Below the pieces are notes generated by a model that saw only the letters and a program-made list of their open reading frames with translations, had not been told where the DNA came from and made no database searches. From Mycobacterium sp. (lineage in GTDB: Bacteria; Actinomycetota; Actinomycetes; Mycobacteriales; Mycobacteriaceae), in assembly GCA_021732005.1 (NCBI GenBank), contig JAKFVT010000063.1, positions 124,001 through 188,000 of the forward strand: a DNA stretch of 64,000 nucleotides, read 5' to 3'. This document shows, in pieces, positions 43,962-52,616 of the stretch; position 1 is the stretch's first letter, and the number at the start of each line of letters is the position of its first letter. A program made the position numbers and the translations under genes.

Positions 43962-43989
43962 GCGGGTGACGCGTGAATCCCGTTATGTT
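43960..43989 (+). promoter_or_regulatory. Promoter of crotonase-fold gene
   Basis: TTGCGG (-35, 43960-43965), 18-base spacer, TATGTT (-10, 43984-43989). The leader would be about 58 bases. Confidence 0.5.
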
Positions 43990-44053
43990 GCACCCATAGC
44001 GCTGCCAGTCGGTGTCGGCAGCATCATTGCGTGCATGACGGGAGCTGCGCACC

Positions 44054-45022
44054 ATGGAGCACGACTACGAGCAGATGAAGCGCGAAGCGGAGCCCTACAT
44101 CAAGTTCGAGAAGGATCTCGCTAATCGCATCGCTTACATCACCTTTGACCGGCCCGCCGAGCTCAACTCGACCACCATGGGGATGCGGCAGAACTTCGCC
44201 GACATGATCCACAAGTGCAACGTCGACGACGATGTGAAGGTGGTGGTGATTCGCGGTGAAGGCAACGACTTCGGCAGCGGTGGCGACCTGCCGGAGCAGC
44301 GCGAAATGCTGGAGAACCCGGGAACATCTCTGCTGCACGAACTTTCGATCAACGACGACAGCGTGAAGTACCCGCCCGGCGACTCCTACCGTTACCTGTA
44401 CACACTCACCGACCACTACGCCAAGGCGCGCGCGGGCAACCGGCCGCTGCAGGAGTGCAAGAAGGTGACCATCGTGGAAGCGAAAGGCTACTGCTACGGC
44501 TGGCACTTCTATCAAGCCGGTGACGCCGACCTGGTGGTGTCCTCCGACGATGCCTTGTTCGGTCACCCGGCATTCCGCTACGTCGGCTGGGGGCCCCGCC
44601 TGTGGTGGTGGGCCGAAACCATGGGCCTGCGGAAGTTCTCCGAAATGCTCTTCACCGGAAGACCTTTCACTGCCGCCGAGATGTACGACTGCGGCTTCCT
44701 CAACAGCGTTGTCCCACGTGAACAGCTCGAGGCGGAGACACTGAAGTATGCGATGGCGTGCTCGAAGACACGGCCCACCGACACCGTCGTCGTGCAGAAG
44801 ACGTTCCTCGAGCTCTACAAGCAGCACAAGGGCGAGTACTTCGGCAGCCTTCTCACCGGCGTGGTCGAGGGCATGCTCCCGATGATGACCAACGACCGGG
44901 ACAACTACCCGGACCTGACCGAGGGCACCTTCGAGAAGGGCCTCAACAACGTGGTCAAGGACAACGACCTCAACTTCCCGCCAGAGTGGCGGTTGAGCCA
45001 CTCCGGGCGGAAGAAGCCCTGA
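44054..45022 (+). CDS. Crotonase-fold protein with atypical active site
   Basis: 322-residue member of the enoyl-CoA hydratase/isomerase superfamily: ITFDRPAELNSTT, VVVIRGEGNDFGSGGDL (first oxyanion-hole region), VEAKGYCYGWHFYQAGDADLV, ALFGHPAFRYVGW. Aligned by eye with rat crotonase, the glutamate before LAMMCD becomes Tyr and the one in FGQPE becomes Ala (FGHPA), so both hydratase glutamates are missing. It may be an isomerase, hydrolase, C-C lyase or decarboxylase. A unique RLWWWAETMG follows. It overlaps the convergent TetR gene by 53 bases; that TetR probably represses it. Confidence 0.85.
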   Translation: MEHDYEQMKREAEPYIKFEKDLANRIAYITFDRPAELNSTTMGMRQNFADMIHKCNVDDDVKVVVIRGEGNDFGSGGDLPEQREMLENPGTSLLHELSINDDSVKYPPGDSYRYLYTLTDHYAKARAGNRPLQECKKVTIVEAKGYCYGWHFYQAGDADLVVSSDDALFGHPAFRYVGWGPRLWWWAETMGLRKFSEMLFTGRPFTAAEMYDCGFLNSVVPREQLEAETLKYAMACSKTRPTDTVVVQKTFLELYKQHKGEYFGSLLTGVVEGMLPMMTNDRDNYPDLTEGTFEKGLNNVVKDNDLNFPPEWRLSHSGRKKP

Positions 45023-45683
45023 CCTGGGCGGCGCGTGGCGCCTCCGCGGGGGCGGCCCACAGGCCCACCAGCGCGTCGACCAACTCCTCACCGACCACCA
45101 ACCAGTTCGAACTCGCCGACGCTGCGCCGGTCGCCCGCTCACCCTCGATCTCGGCGCAGGTATGCATCAACAGGTTTCGCGCCATCGTCCACCGGATGAC
45201 CCGTACGCGTTTCGGGCGGGCCGGGAGGCACCGGTTGATCCCGCGCACCGTTTTGAGCATCCGTTCCGAGGTCATCGCGTACGACCCCACCAGCTCCCGG
45301 CAGGCTGGGTCGGCCATCACCTGGGCAGCGAACCGCGCATAGGTCGTTGACATTCCGAGGGCGTACAGATGCTCGGTCAACGGATGGACCAGGACGCCGA
45401 TCCAATCCCGCAGATCAGGGTTCGGCGGCATGTCAGCGAGCTTGCCTCGGCGGATCTCGTCGATCGCGGCATGGTGCCGAGCCTCGATCACACGCAGCAG
45501 ATCCGCTCGGGAACCGAAGTGGTAGCAGGCAGCCGCGTTGTTGCCCTGGCCGGCGGCATCACTGATCTGGCGGTTCGACACCGCATACAGACCGTTTTCG
45601 GCGAAAAGGCGCTCGGCGGCCACCAGCAGCGCGTCACGCGTGATCGACGACCGGTCGGTGCGAGGGTCTTTGGCAGAGCTCAC
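44970..45683 (-). CDS. TetR-family regulator (of crotonase gene)
   Basis: 237 residues. Helix-turn-helix near 15-62 (AERLFAENGLYAVSNRQIS, AAACYHFGSRADLLRVIEARH), then a C-terminal ligand domain with a low-complexity Ala/Ser tail. GTG start. The dyad at 45710, 27 bases upstream, matches one at the promoter of the convergent crotonase gene, so both genes are probably its targets. Its 3' end overlaps that gene by 53 bases. Confidence 0.86.
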   Translation of the reverse strand: MSSAKDPRTDRSSITRDALLVAAERLFAENGLYAVSNRQISDAAGQGNNAAACYHFGSRADLLRVIEARHHAAIDEIRRGKLADMPPNPDLRDWIGVLVHPLTEHLYALGMSTTYARFAAQVMADPACRELVGSYAMTSERMLKTVRGINRCLPARPKRVRVIRWTMARNLLMHTCAEIEGERATGAASASSNWLVVGEELVDALVGLWAAPAEAPRAAQVRASSARSGSTATLAGS

Positions 45684-45709
45684 CGCAGCCAGTCAACACA
45701 CAGCTCAGA

Positions 45710-45729
45710 AGTAAATCAAGGTGTTTACT
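45710..45729. promoter_or_regulatory. TetR operator, autoregulatory
   Basis: AGTAAA-TCAAGGTG-TTTACT, perfect 6-base arms and an 8-base centre, in the 80 bases between the TetR start and the end of the upstream P450 gene. It pairs with the site at 43942. Confidence 0.7.
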
Positions 45730-45763
45730 GCCGCGACGCCGGGGTGGCGCAGTGATCTCACAC

Positions 45764-46987
45764 CTACACGTGGACCGGGATGCTGTTCCAGCCCCACTGG
45801 AAACTCGACGGCGGCCGCAGAGCGCGGTCGGCGTCGATGCGGTAGTCGGGGACGCGGCGCAGCCACTCCTGCAGCATCACCGCGATCTCGAGGCGGGCCA
45901 TGTGATAGCCCAAACAGAAATGCTGGCCCCGGCCGAACGCCAGCGACCGCTCGATCGGACGGTCCCAGCGGAACACCTCCGGCTCTTCGAACTCCCGCTC
46001 GTCGTGGTTGGCCGACGCCAGCAGGGTGATGATGCGCTGGCCCGGCTGGATGGTCGTGCCGTGAATGGTGAAGGGCTTGCGCACCGTACGGGCGAACCAC
46101 TGTGCGGGAGCGCAGTAGCGGATGATCTCCTCGCGAGCCACCGGAACGTTGACCGCAGGGTCGGCTCGCACCGCCGCGAGCTGATCGGGCTGGCGCCGCA
46201 GCTCCCACAACCCGTGCGCGACGATCTTGGGCACCGTCTCCGTGCCGCCGATGAACACCCCCAACATCTGGACGGCCACCTCGCTGTCGGTCAGCGCCGA
46301 TCCGTCGGGCAGCCGGTAAGCGAGCAGGTTCTCGACGATCGGCAACGAACCGCCGAACGTGCCCGCGCGCACCTGCTGCACGATCGGGATCAGGTACTCG
46401 AGGTACCCCGGCCTGGCGTTGGCGACCTCGACTCCGCTGCCGGGCTCCGCCAGGCTGCCGGCGTTGACGGTAGCCAGCACATCGGTGGCCAAATCGGTTG
46501 GCAGTCCGACCAGTTCGCACACCACGGTGGCGGCGACGATGCCGCCGTAGTCCTGGGTGAGGTCGAAGCTACCGCGTGGCAGCAGTTCGTCGAGACGCTC
46601 GTTGGCCAGTTCCCGGATGCGGTCCTGCCATCCGGCGACGGACTTCGGCCGGAACTGGGCCGCAGTGCAGCGCCGGACGTCGTCGTAGAGCGGCGCGTCG
46701 AAGTTGGCGTGAAACGGCAAGGGATGCAACGGCGGGTCGGCAACCGGACCGTGATTGCGGTGGGCCAGTACCGCCGCTGCGGGCAGGGTGCCCTCGGATG
46801 CGACGAAGGTGCCGTCGTTGATCGCGAGCACGTTCCAGACGTCGTCGAACCGGGACAGTGCGTAGGTGTCGAGCTCGTCGACGTAGTACACCGGGTGCTG
46901 ATCGCGCAGGGTCCGGTAGAACGGGCGCGGATCGGCCATCACCGCGGGATCGAACGGGCTGTACGAGAAATCCGGCATCACGGCCAT
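45764..46987 (-). CDS. Cytochrome P450 (operon end)
   Basis: 407-residue P450. I-helix VFIGGTETVPK (Thr conserved), K-helix EIIR, heme loop AFGRGQHFCLGYHMAR. Its ATG overlaps the TAA of the NIPSNAP-like gene (TAATG), so it is translated from the same mRNA as the ferredoxin and the second P450. The family is not certain; it is a soluble bacterial class I P450 that would draw electrons from the ferredoxin encoded two genes upstream. Confidence 0.92.
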   Translation of the reverse strand: MAVMPDFSYSPFDPAVMADPRPFYRTLRDQHPVYYVDELDTYALSRFDDVWNVLAINDGTFVASEGTLPAAAVLAHRNHGPVADPPLHPLPFHANFDAPLYDDVRRCTAAQFRPKSVAGWQDRIRELANERLDELLPRGSFDLTQDYGGIVAATVVCELVGLPTDLATDVLATVNAGSLAEPGSGVEVANARPGYLEYLIPIVQQVRAGTFGGSLPIVENLLAYRLPDGSALTDSEVAVQMLGVFIGGTETVPKIVAHGLWELRRQPDQLAAVRADPAVNVPVAREEIIRYCAPAQWFARTVRKPFTIHGTTIQPGQRIITLLASANHDEREFEEPEVFRWDRPIERSLAFGRGQHFCLGYHMARLEIAVMLQEWLRRVPDYRIDADRALRPPSSFQWGWNSIPVHV

Positions 46988-47691
46988 TATCGGAGTGGGG
47001 ACGGCGGCAGAGCCTGCAGGATGGAGTCCTCCCACCCGTCACGCAGGGCCGGCGCGACGCTCATCCACGTGACGATCTCGGCCGGCGGGCTGTCCTTCCA
47101 CGACGGGTAGTGGTTCTCAAAGCAGTCCCAATCCCCGTCGAGCGCCCAGTAGTGGATCACCTCGTTGAACCGGAACGTCGTGATGAAGGAGCCGAGCCAG
47201 CGCTTGCCGGTGCGCTCCGACCATGGGACGTAGAGGCGTTCCAGCTCGCGAATGTAGTCGTCCTGCTTGCCCGGTTTGGTCTGCATGATCTCCTGGATCA
47301 CCAGCCCGGCAGTGAATTTCGCATCGGTGAGCTCCGACAGCGGGCGATTGCTGCGTCCGGCGTACATAATCCGGCCCTCCCCCGATGCACCCGTGCCGGC
47401 GAGGTAGTCCGCCCACTCGGCGGCGGGCTCGCGATGGCTGCCGCCGGGTGCCTGCGCCCGGCCGATCCGGGCATAGTCGGCGAACCCGTCGATCTCCCAG
47501 ATGATCGTCACCTGGGGCCAGTGTCCGTTGTACGGGGTGGTCTCCCAGATCGAGAACAGCCGCGCTCCAAGCTGTTCCATCATCGGCTGATAGACACTGG
47601 TGAATTTCTCGGTGAACCGGTCGCTGCGCTCGGAGCCCAGCGCGATGGTCTCGTGCAGATACAACAGGGTGTGGCTAAAGTACTTCTTCAC
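46987..47691 (-). CDS. NIPSNAP-like dimeric alpha-beta barrel protein
   Basis: 234 residues with no signal peptide. The pattern LHETIALGSERSDRFTEKF, QLGARLFSIWETTPYNG, then a second half KFTAGLVIQEIMQTKPGKQDDYI suggests two ferredoxin-like (dimeric alpha-beta barrel/NIPSNAP) repeats. Function is not known for such proteins in P450 operons; some are small-molecule hydratases or cyclases. It lies 3 bases after the ferredoxin stop and overlaps the P450 start. It could act directly on the oxidised product. Confidence 0.6.
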   Translation of the reverse strand: MKKYFSHTLLYLHETIALGSERSDRFTEKFTSVYQPMMEQLGARLFSIWETTPYNGHWPQVTIIWEIDGFADYARIGRAQAPGGSHREPAAEWADYLAGTGASGEGRIMYAGRSNRPLSELTDAKFTAGLVIQEIMQTKPGKQDDYIRELERLYVPWSERTGKRWLGSFITTFRFNEVIHYWALDGDWDCFENHYPSWKDSPPAEIVTWMSVAPALRDGWEDSILQALPPSPLR

Positions 47692-47694
47692 CGG

Positions 47695-47889
47695 TCAGTC
47701 CTCGATCAGGGCCAGCGCCGCGGCCGGGCACTGGGTGACGGCCTGCTGCATCCGCGCCCGGTCCGCTTCGGGGCGGAAGTCATCGTGGATGCGGACGCTG
47801 CCGTCGTCGTCGACTTCGAACACATCCTCGGCGATCGTCTCGCAGATACCGTGCCCGGTGCATTTGGCCAGGTCCACTTCGATACGCAT
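47695..47889 (-). CDS. [3Fe-4S] ferredoxin (P450 partner)
   Basis: 64-residue ferredoxin: C10-x2-H13-x2-C16 and C54-P, with the second Cys of the usual cluster replaced by His13, the form seen in mycobacterial P450-linked [3Fe-4S] ferredoxins. Acidic overall, as expected for a reductase/P450 partner. It lies between two P450 genes and probably serves both. The ATG at 47889 was used; an in-frame GTG further upstream would overlap the P450 gene. Confidence 0.93.
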   Translation of the reverse strand: MRIEVDLAKCTGHGICETIAEDVFEVDDDGSVRIHDDFRPEADRARMQQAVTQCPAAALALIED

Positions 47890-47903
47890 ACCCTGCCTCA
47901 CGC

Positions 47904-49151
47904 TCACCGCACGAACGCCGGGAGCCGCTTGATCCCGTGCACGAAGCTACTCAACAGATAGTCCGGCTCCCCGAGCTCGACGTCCACCCGGAACAACAAC
48001 TCGCGGAACAGATTCCGCAGCTCGGTGCGGGCCAGCTGGTTGCCGAGGCAGAAGTGCGGGCCGCCGCCGCCGAAACCCAGGTGCGGGTTGGGCGAGCGCT
48101 GCAGGTCGAATCCGCCCGGCTGATCGAAGGCGGCGTCGTCCCGGTTCGCCGAGCAGTAGAACAATCCGACCTTGTCGCCGGCTTTGAGCTGCTGACCGGC
48201 CAGTTCGGTGTCTTGCGCGACGAATCGGGCGAACTGCAGCACCGGCGTCGCCCAGCGGATGAACTCCTCGATCGCCGGTCCGATGCGCCCGTCGAAATCG
48301 GCCGTCAGCCAGGCGCGCTGGTCCGGGTTGGCCGCCAGCGCCAGCATGGCGTGCGAGGTGGTCTGCTTGGTGGTGTCGTTACCTGCCGACGCCAGCAGCA
48401 CCAGGAACGCGCCGATCTCCTCGTCGGTGAGGCGGTGCCCGTCGACTTCGGCGTTGACGATGCTGGTCATCAAATCATCACCCGGGTGTCGGCGGCGGAA
48501 CTTGGCCAACTCAATGCCGGTGCCCGCCAACAGGAACATCTCGTTGACGGTCGCCTCGGCGCGCTCCTCGATCGTGGCGTACTCGTCGTCGCTCATGGAG
48601 AACAGCTTCTCGGCGGCCTTGGCCACCGCCTCGCGGTCGGAGTTGGGCACACCCAGCATCTCGGAGATCGTCATCATCGGCAGTCGCGCCGAGCAGGCCG
48701 AGACGAAGTCCACTTCACCGGCGCCGACCAGTTCGTCGACCACGGTGGCGGCGTTCTTGCGAACCTGCTCGTCGATCTGGGCGACGTTGCGCGGGGTGAA
48801 TGCCGAGCTGATCAGCCGGCGATACACCGTGTGCTGCGGCGGATCCATCATCAGGAAGAACGTGGCGATCCGCTGGATCTCGGCGGGCATCGGGTCCAGC
48901 GCGATGCCCTGCGCGGAACTGAACAGCTCGGGGTGCAGGCTGGCGTGGACGATGTCCGCGCGCCGGGTCAGCGCCCAGAAACCGGGCTCTTCCATCGGGA
49001 ACAACGAGGGAAACGGCTCATGCCAGGTGAGCCCGTCGGTGGCGCGCAGAGCGGCGAAGGTCTGCTCGCGGACGTCGAAGGTCTGGCCCCAGAATCGCCG
49101 CGACGTGATGTCGTGGGCGCTGTACCCACGCTGGTCCGCCGACACGTCCAC
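47904..49151 (-). CDS. Cytochrome P450 (CYP124/125/142-like group)
   Basis: 415-residue P450. I-helix LASAGNDTTKQT, K-helix EFIR, heme loop GFGGGGPHFCLGNQLAR, the GGGPHFCLG form shared by mycobacterial CYP124, CYP125 and CYP142 that hydroxylate sterol side chains and methyl-branched lipids. The GTG at 49151 starts VDVSADQRGYSAHD; the frame opens to 49250 but would cross the divergent promoter. First gene of the operon P450-ferredoxin-NIPSNAP-P450, divergent from a TetR gene. Confidence 0.9.
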   Translation of the reverse strand: MDVSADQRGYSAHDITSRRFWGQTFDVREQTFAALRATDGLTWHEPFPSLFPMEEPGFWALTRRADIVHASLHPELFSSAQGIALDPMPAEIQRIATFFLMMDPPQHTVYRRLISSAFTPRNVAQIDEQVRKNAATVVDELVGAGEVDFVSACSARLPMMTISEMLGVPNSDREAVAKAAEKLFSMSDDEYATIEERAEATVNEMFLLAGTGIELAKFRRRHPGDDLMTSIVNAEVDGHRLTDEEIGAFLVLLASAGNDTTKQTTSHAMLALAANPDQRAWLTADFDGRIGPAIEEFIRWATPVLQFARFVAQDTELAGQQLKAGDKVGLFYCSANRDDAAFDQPGGFDLQRSPNPHLGFGGGGPHFCLGNQLARTELRNLFRELLFRVDVELGEPDYLLSSFVHGIKRLPAFVR

Positions 49152-49250
49152 AGCGTGACACTTTGACCAGTATTTGTAAAGACAGTGTTTTCGTCCTCGG
49201 ATGTGTGAACTCCGCGTGACACTCGGGCCTGGACCTGTAATCCTGTACAC

Positions 49251-49796
49251 GTGAGCCCGGCAGGAACCACCGCTGTGATCCCCGACGACGACGAAACCTC
49301 GTCGCGGCGGCGCATCCTCAACGCCACCGCCGAAGTGCTCGCCCGCAGTGGGCAGACCAAGCTCAGCCTGTCCGAGGTCGCTCTGCAGGCCGGCGTGTCC
49401 CGGCCCACCCTGTACCGCTGGTTCGCATCCAAGACCGAGTTGCTCGACGCGTTCGGCGCCTACGAGCGGGAGATGTTCGACACCGGCATCAGCCGCGCGA
49501 CCACGGGACTACGCGGCACCGACAAGCTCGACGCGGCACTGCAGTTCATCGTCTCCTACCAACAGACCTACTCCGGGGTCCGGCTCATCGATATCGAACC
49601 CGAGGTGGTCATCGCCCAGCTGGACCGCATCCTGCCGCTGATGCGGACCCGGCTGCAGCGGCTGTTGAGCGGGCCGAACGCAGAGATCAAGGCCGCCACC
49701 GCAATTCGCGTCGCGGTATCGCACTACGTGGTCCGCAGCGACGACGCCGACCAGTTCCTGGCCCAGCTGCGCCACGCCGTCGGCATCAAGCAGTGA
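49251..49796 (+). CDS. TetR-family regulator
   Basis: 181 residues. Helix-turn-helix near 19-62 (ATAEVLARSGQTKLSLSEVA, QAGVSRPTLYRWFASKTELL). GTG start. It is divergent from the P450 operon across 99 bases and overlaps the downstream F420-type oxidoreductase gene (GTGA), so it probably controls both units. A weak AT-rich dyad at 49178-49192 might be its operator. Confidence 0.87.
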   Translation: MSPAGTTAVIPDDDETSSRRRILNATAEVLARSGQTKLSLSEVALQAGVSRPTLYRWFASKTELLDAFGAYEREMFDTGISRATTGLRGTDKLDAALQFIVSYQQTYSGVRLIDIEPEVVIAQLDRILPLMRTRLQRLLSGPNAEIKAATAIRVAVSHYVVRSDDADQFLAQLRHAVGIKQ

Positions 49797-50728
49797 CCAC
49801 GCCCCTCGACATCGGGATCTACGTCCCGCAGATGGGCTTGCGCTACGCCGAGGTACTGCACCGCGCGCAACGCTGTGAGGAACTCGGCATCGGCTCGTTG
49901 TGGCTCTACGACCACATGTACGGCCCCGGCGTCCCCGACATCGACTCGTTGGAGGCCTGGACGCTGGCCACCGCTCTGCTGAGCCGCACCGAGCGCCTCC
50001 GCGTCGGGCACATGGTGCTGTGCAACCAGTTTCGTCACCCCGCCGTGCTGGCCAAGATGGCCACCACCCTGGACCAGATATCGGACGGTCGGCTGGAGCT
50101 GGGTATCGGCAGCGGATCCATCGAAGACGAACACCACCGGCTCGGACTGGACTGGGGCACCTTCGCGGAGCGGTCCGAGCGCCTGCAGGAGACGCTGGAG
50201 ATCCTCACCCAGGCGTTCGCCGACCGGCGGATCGATTTCAGCGGAACACATTTCACGGTGCGCGACATGCCGATCCAACCCGGCCCGGTTCAACAGCCAC
50301 GGCCGCCGATCGTGGTGGGCGGTTCCGGCGAAAAGTACACCCTGCCGCTGGTCGCCCGCTATGCCGACGTCTGGAACGTTCCCACCTATGCCCTCGGCGA
50401 GATGGAGCACAAGCTGACCGTCCTGCGAGCGATCTGCGAGGACATCGGCCGGGATCCAGGCTCCATTGTGATGTCGGTGGAAGCCGTGTTGGCTCTGGCG
50501 CCGGATTCTGCCGCGTTGGAGGGTGTGCGCCAGGTTGCCGAGAAGCGCTTCGGCGGGCCGGGTTTCGGTCTGCGCGAGGGCGGGCTGATCGGCACGCCGG
50601 CCGCGATCGTCGACCGCCTTGGCGAGCTACGGGAAATGGGCTTCGGGCAGGTGGTGTTCTTCACCCATGACCGGGCGTCGGACGCGACCCTGGAGCTGCT
50701 GGCCGCCGAGGTGCTGCCGCAGCTCTAG
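49793..50728 (+). CDS. LLM-class F420-dependent oxidoreductase
   Basis: 311-residue luciferase-like TIM barrel: DIGIYVPQMGLRYAEVLHRA, LWLYDHMYGPG, LELGIGSGSIEDEHHRLGLDW, PPIVVGGSGEKYTLPLVARYADVWN. Likely F420-dependent. The GTG overlaps the TetR stop; its own TAG shares CTAG with the convergent alcohol dehydrogenase stop. Context suggests that it processes a product of the neighbouring P450s. Confidence 0.85.
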   Translation: MTTPLDIGIYVPQMGLRYAEVLHRAQRCEELGIGSLWLYDHMYGPGVPDIDSLEAWTLATALLSRTERLRVGHMVLCNQFRHPAVLAKMATTLDQISDGRLELGIGSGSIEDEHHRLGLDWGTFAERSERLQETLEILTQAFADRRIDFSGTHFTVRDMPIQPGPVQQPRPPIVVGGSGEKYTLPLVARYADVWNVPTYALGEMEHKLTVLRAICEDIGRDPGSIVMSVEAVLALAPDSAALEGVRQVAEKRFGGPGFGLREGGLIGTPAAIVDRLGELREMGFGQVVFFTHDRASDATLELLAAEVLPQL

Positions 50729-51735
50729 GCGAAGGTGACGACGACCTTGTCGGCGGCACCGGGTGTCAGCGCCGTCTGTATTGCGTCCTGCACATCGCCG
50801 AAATCGAAGGTGTGGCTGACGATCACCGCGTACTTCTCCCAGTTGGTCACGAGATCCTTTGTCACTTCGAAGATCTCGGTCGGATAGCCCATCGATCCGA
50901 CGACGGTGATCTCATTTGCCATGATGTTGACGAAGTCCACCGGGACCGGTTCCTTGTGCACGGCGACCACCCCCAGCCGTGCACCGATCTGTGCTGTCGC
51001 CAGCGCGGTGTTGATCACCGAAGGCGCGCCGGCTGCGTCCAGGTAGATATCGGTGCCCGACTTACCCGGCCACATCGCTTTGCCCTTGCCGTGCAACGCG
51101 ATGAGGCGCCGCGCCACATCCTCATCGCCGGCATTGATCACCGAGTCGGCGCCGACGGCCATCGCCTTGTCCAGCCGCGATCCGATCAGGTCGACCACCG
51201 TGACGTGGCTGACGCCGAGGGCCTTGTAGGCGATGGTGGCGCCCAGGCCAATCGGCCCGGCACCGAAAACCGCCACCCTGTCCGCCGGTGTGGGTTTGGT
51301 CTGGTTGACGCCGTGGCGGGCGACGGCCATCGGCTCGTTGAGGGCGGCGACTTCAAACGGGATGTCGGGCGAAATCACCTCGATGCTCTGCCCGCGCACC
51401 GCGTTTTCGACGAGGAGAAATTCAGCCAGCGCTCCGGCCGCCCCGCCGTTACCGATGATTCCGCTCGGTGCCCCGATGGGGTTGATCACCACGTGGTCGC
51501 CGGCGTTGATGCCGGTGACGTCGCGGCCGACCGCGACGACCTCGCCCGCCGGTTCATGCCCGAGCGGCATGCGGCCCTGACGCGGGGGCAGCCCACCCAT
51601 CGAGATGTACAGCGCGTCCGAGCCGCAGATGCCACAGGCTCTGATCTTCACCAGGACATCAGCCGGTCCCACCACCGGGTCGGCGACATCGACGACGTCG
51701 GTCTGGCCTGGCCCGGTGATCATCGTTGCTCTCAT
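50725..51735 (-). CDS. Zinc-dependent alcohol dehydrogenase (MDR)
   Basis: 336-residue medium-chain dehydrogenase: catalytic-zinc region CGICGSDAL and GHEPAGEVVAVG, Rossmann motif VFGAGPIGLGATIAYKAL. The structural-zinc Cys cluster is absent, as in several sorbitol/threonine dehydrogenase-like members. It probably oxidises a secondary alcohol with NAD. The ATG at 51735 has GAGGAAC upstream. It is divergent from the SDR gene and may share its control. Confidence 0.9.
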   Translation of the reverse strand: MRATMITGPGQTDVVDVADPVVGPADVLVKIRACGICGSDALYISMGGLPPRQGRMPLGHEPAGEVVAVGRDVTGINAGDHVVINPIGAPSGIIGNGGAAGALAEFLLVENAVRGQSIEVISPDIPFEVAALNEPMAVARHGVNQTKPTPADRVAVFGAGPIGLGATIAYKALGVSHVTVVDLIGSRLDKAMAVGADSVINAGDEDVARRLIALHGKGKAMWPGKSGTDIYLDAAGAPSVINTALATAQIGARLGVVAVHKEPVPVDFVNIMANEITVVGSMGYPTEIFEVTKDLVTNWEKYAVIVSHTFDFGDVQDAIQTALTPGAADKVVVTFA

Positions 51736-51783
51736 CTGTTCCTCACAGATCAACTCGCGCAATGCTTTTCGAATAATCGACGG

Positions 51784-51812
51784 TTGACACCGGCGGTGCC
51801 GCACCCTACCGT
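51784..51812 (+). promoter_or_regulatory. Promoter of SDR gene
   Basis: TTGACA (51784-51789), 17-base spacer, TACCGT (51807-51812): the best SigA-type promoter in the window. An imperfect dyad CCTACC...GGTAAGG spans the -10 and start region and may be an operator. Confidence 0.6.
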
Positions 51813-51860
51813 GACCGTCATGGTAAGGCACACGGCCACCGGGCCGTCCCTGTTCTCCCG

Positions 51861-52613
51861 ATGAGCAAGCCACTGGCCGGCCGCCGCGCGGTAGTCACCG
51901 GTGCGGCCAGCGGGCTCGGCGCCGCGGCAGTCCGGGCCCTGACCAAGGCCGGTGCCGAGGTCGTCGCGACCTATCACCAGACCGAACCCGCCGACGACTC
52001 GCAGGCCATCTGGGTGCCGTGCGACGCCCGGGACGCCGACTCGGTGAAGGCGATGATGGACGCTGCGGTGACGGCGATGGGCGGCCTCGACGTACTGGTC
52101 AACGCGGCGGGTCTGTGGCATCAGGGGGTGCCCGGTCAGATCACCGCCGCCGACATCGACTTCGTCCTCGACACCAACGTCAAGACCACGATCCTCACCA
52201 ACCAGGCAGCGCACGCGGTGATGCGCAAATCCGGCGGGCGCATCATCAATTTCGGCTCGGCCGAGGCGGTGATGGGCAGTCCGATCTCCGCGGTCTACGC
52301 CGCAGCCAAGGGTGCGGTGCAGGCGTGGACCCGCTCGGCGGCGAAGGCCTGGGCATCCGACAACGTGACGGTCAATGCGTTGGCGCCGGCCATGCAGACC
52401 CGCGGGGCGGACCGCCTGCGCGAATTCCTCGGCCCGGATGCGGCGCCGTTCATCGACCAGCAGATCAAAGCGACCATCCCGCTGGGTGGCGCGCTCGGCG
52501 ATCCCGACCGCGACCTCGGACCCGTGCTGGTGTTCCTGGCCGGCGAGGGTTCGCACTTCATCACCGGCCAACTGCTGCCGGTCGATGGCGGGCTGATCAT
52601 GGTCGGCGGCTGA
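51861..52613 (+). CDS. SDR-family oxidoreductase
   Basis: 250-residue classical SDR: TGAASGLGAAAV, NAAG, catalytic Ser in FGSAEAV, YAAAK, and FITGQLLPVDGG. It differs from common SDRs in DSQAIWVPCDARD after beta-2. It probably works with the divergent alcohol dehydrogenase. The first 53-bp repeat-like dyad after the stop (52617) may end the transcript. Confidence 0.88.
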   Translation: MSKPLAGRRAVVTGAASGLGAAAVRALTKAGAEVVATYHQTEPADDSQAIWVPCDARDADSVKAMMDAAVTAMGGLDVLVNAAGLWHQGVPGQITAADIDFVLDTNVKTTILTNQAAHAVMRKSGGRIINFGSAEAVMGSPISAVYAAAKGAVQAWTRSAAKAWASDNVTVNALAPAMQTRGADRLREFLGPDAAPFIDQQIKATIPLGGALGDPDRDLGPVLVFLAGEGSHFITGQLLPVDGGLIMVGG

Positions 52614-52616
52614 CTA

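Noticed and set aside
49178..49192. AAAGACAGTGTTTTC as operator of the TetR at 49251
   Set aside because: Only 5 of 7 arm bases pair and no second copy was found; kept as a weak possibility only.
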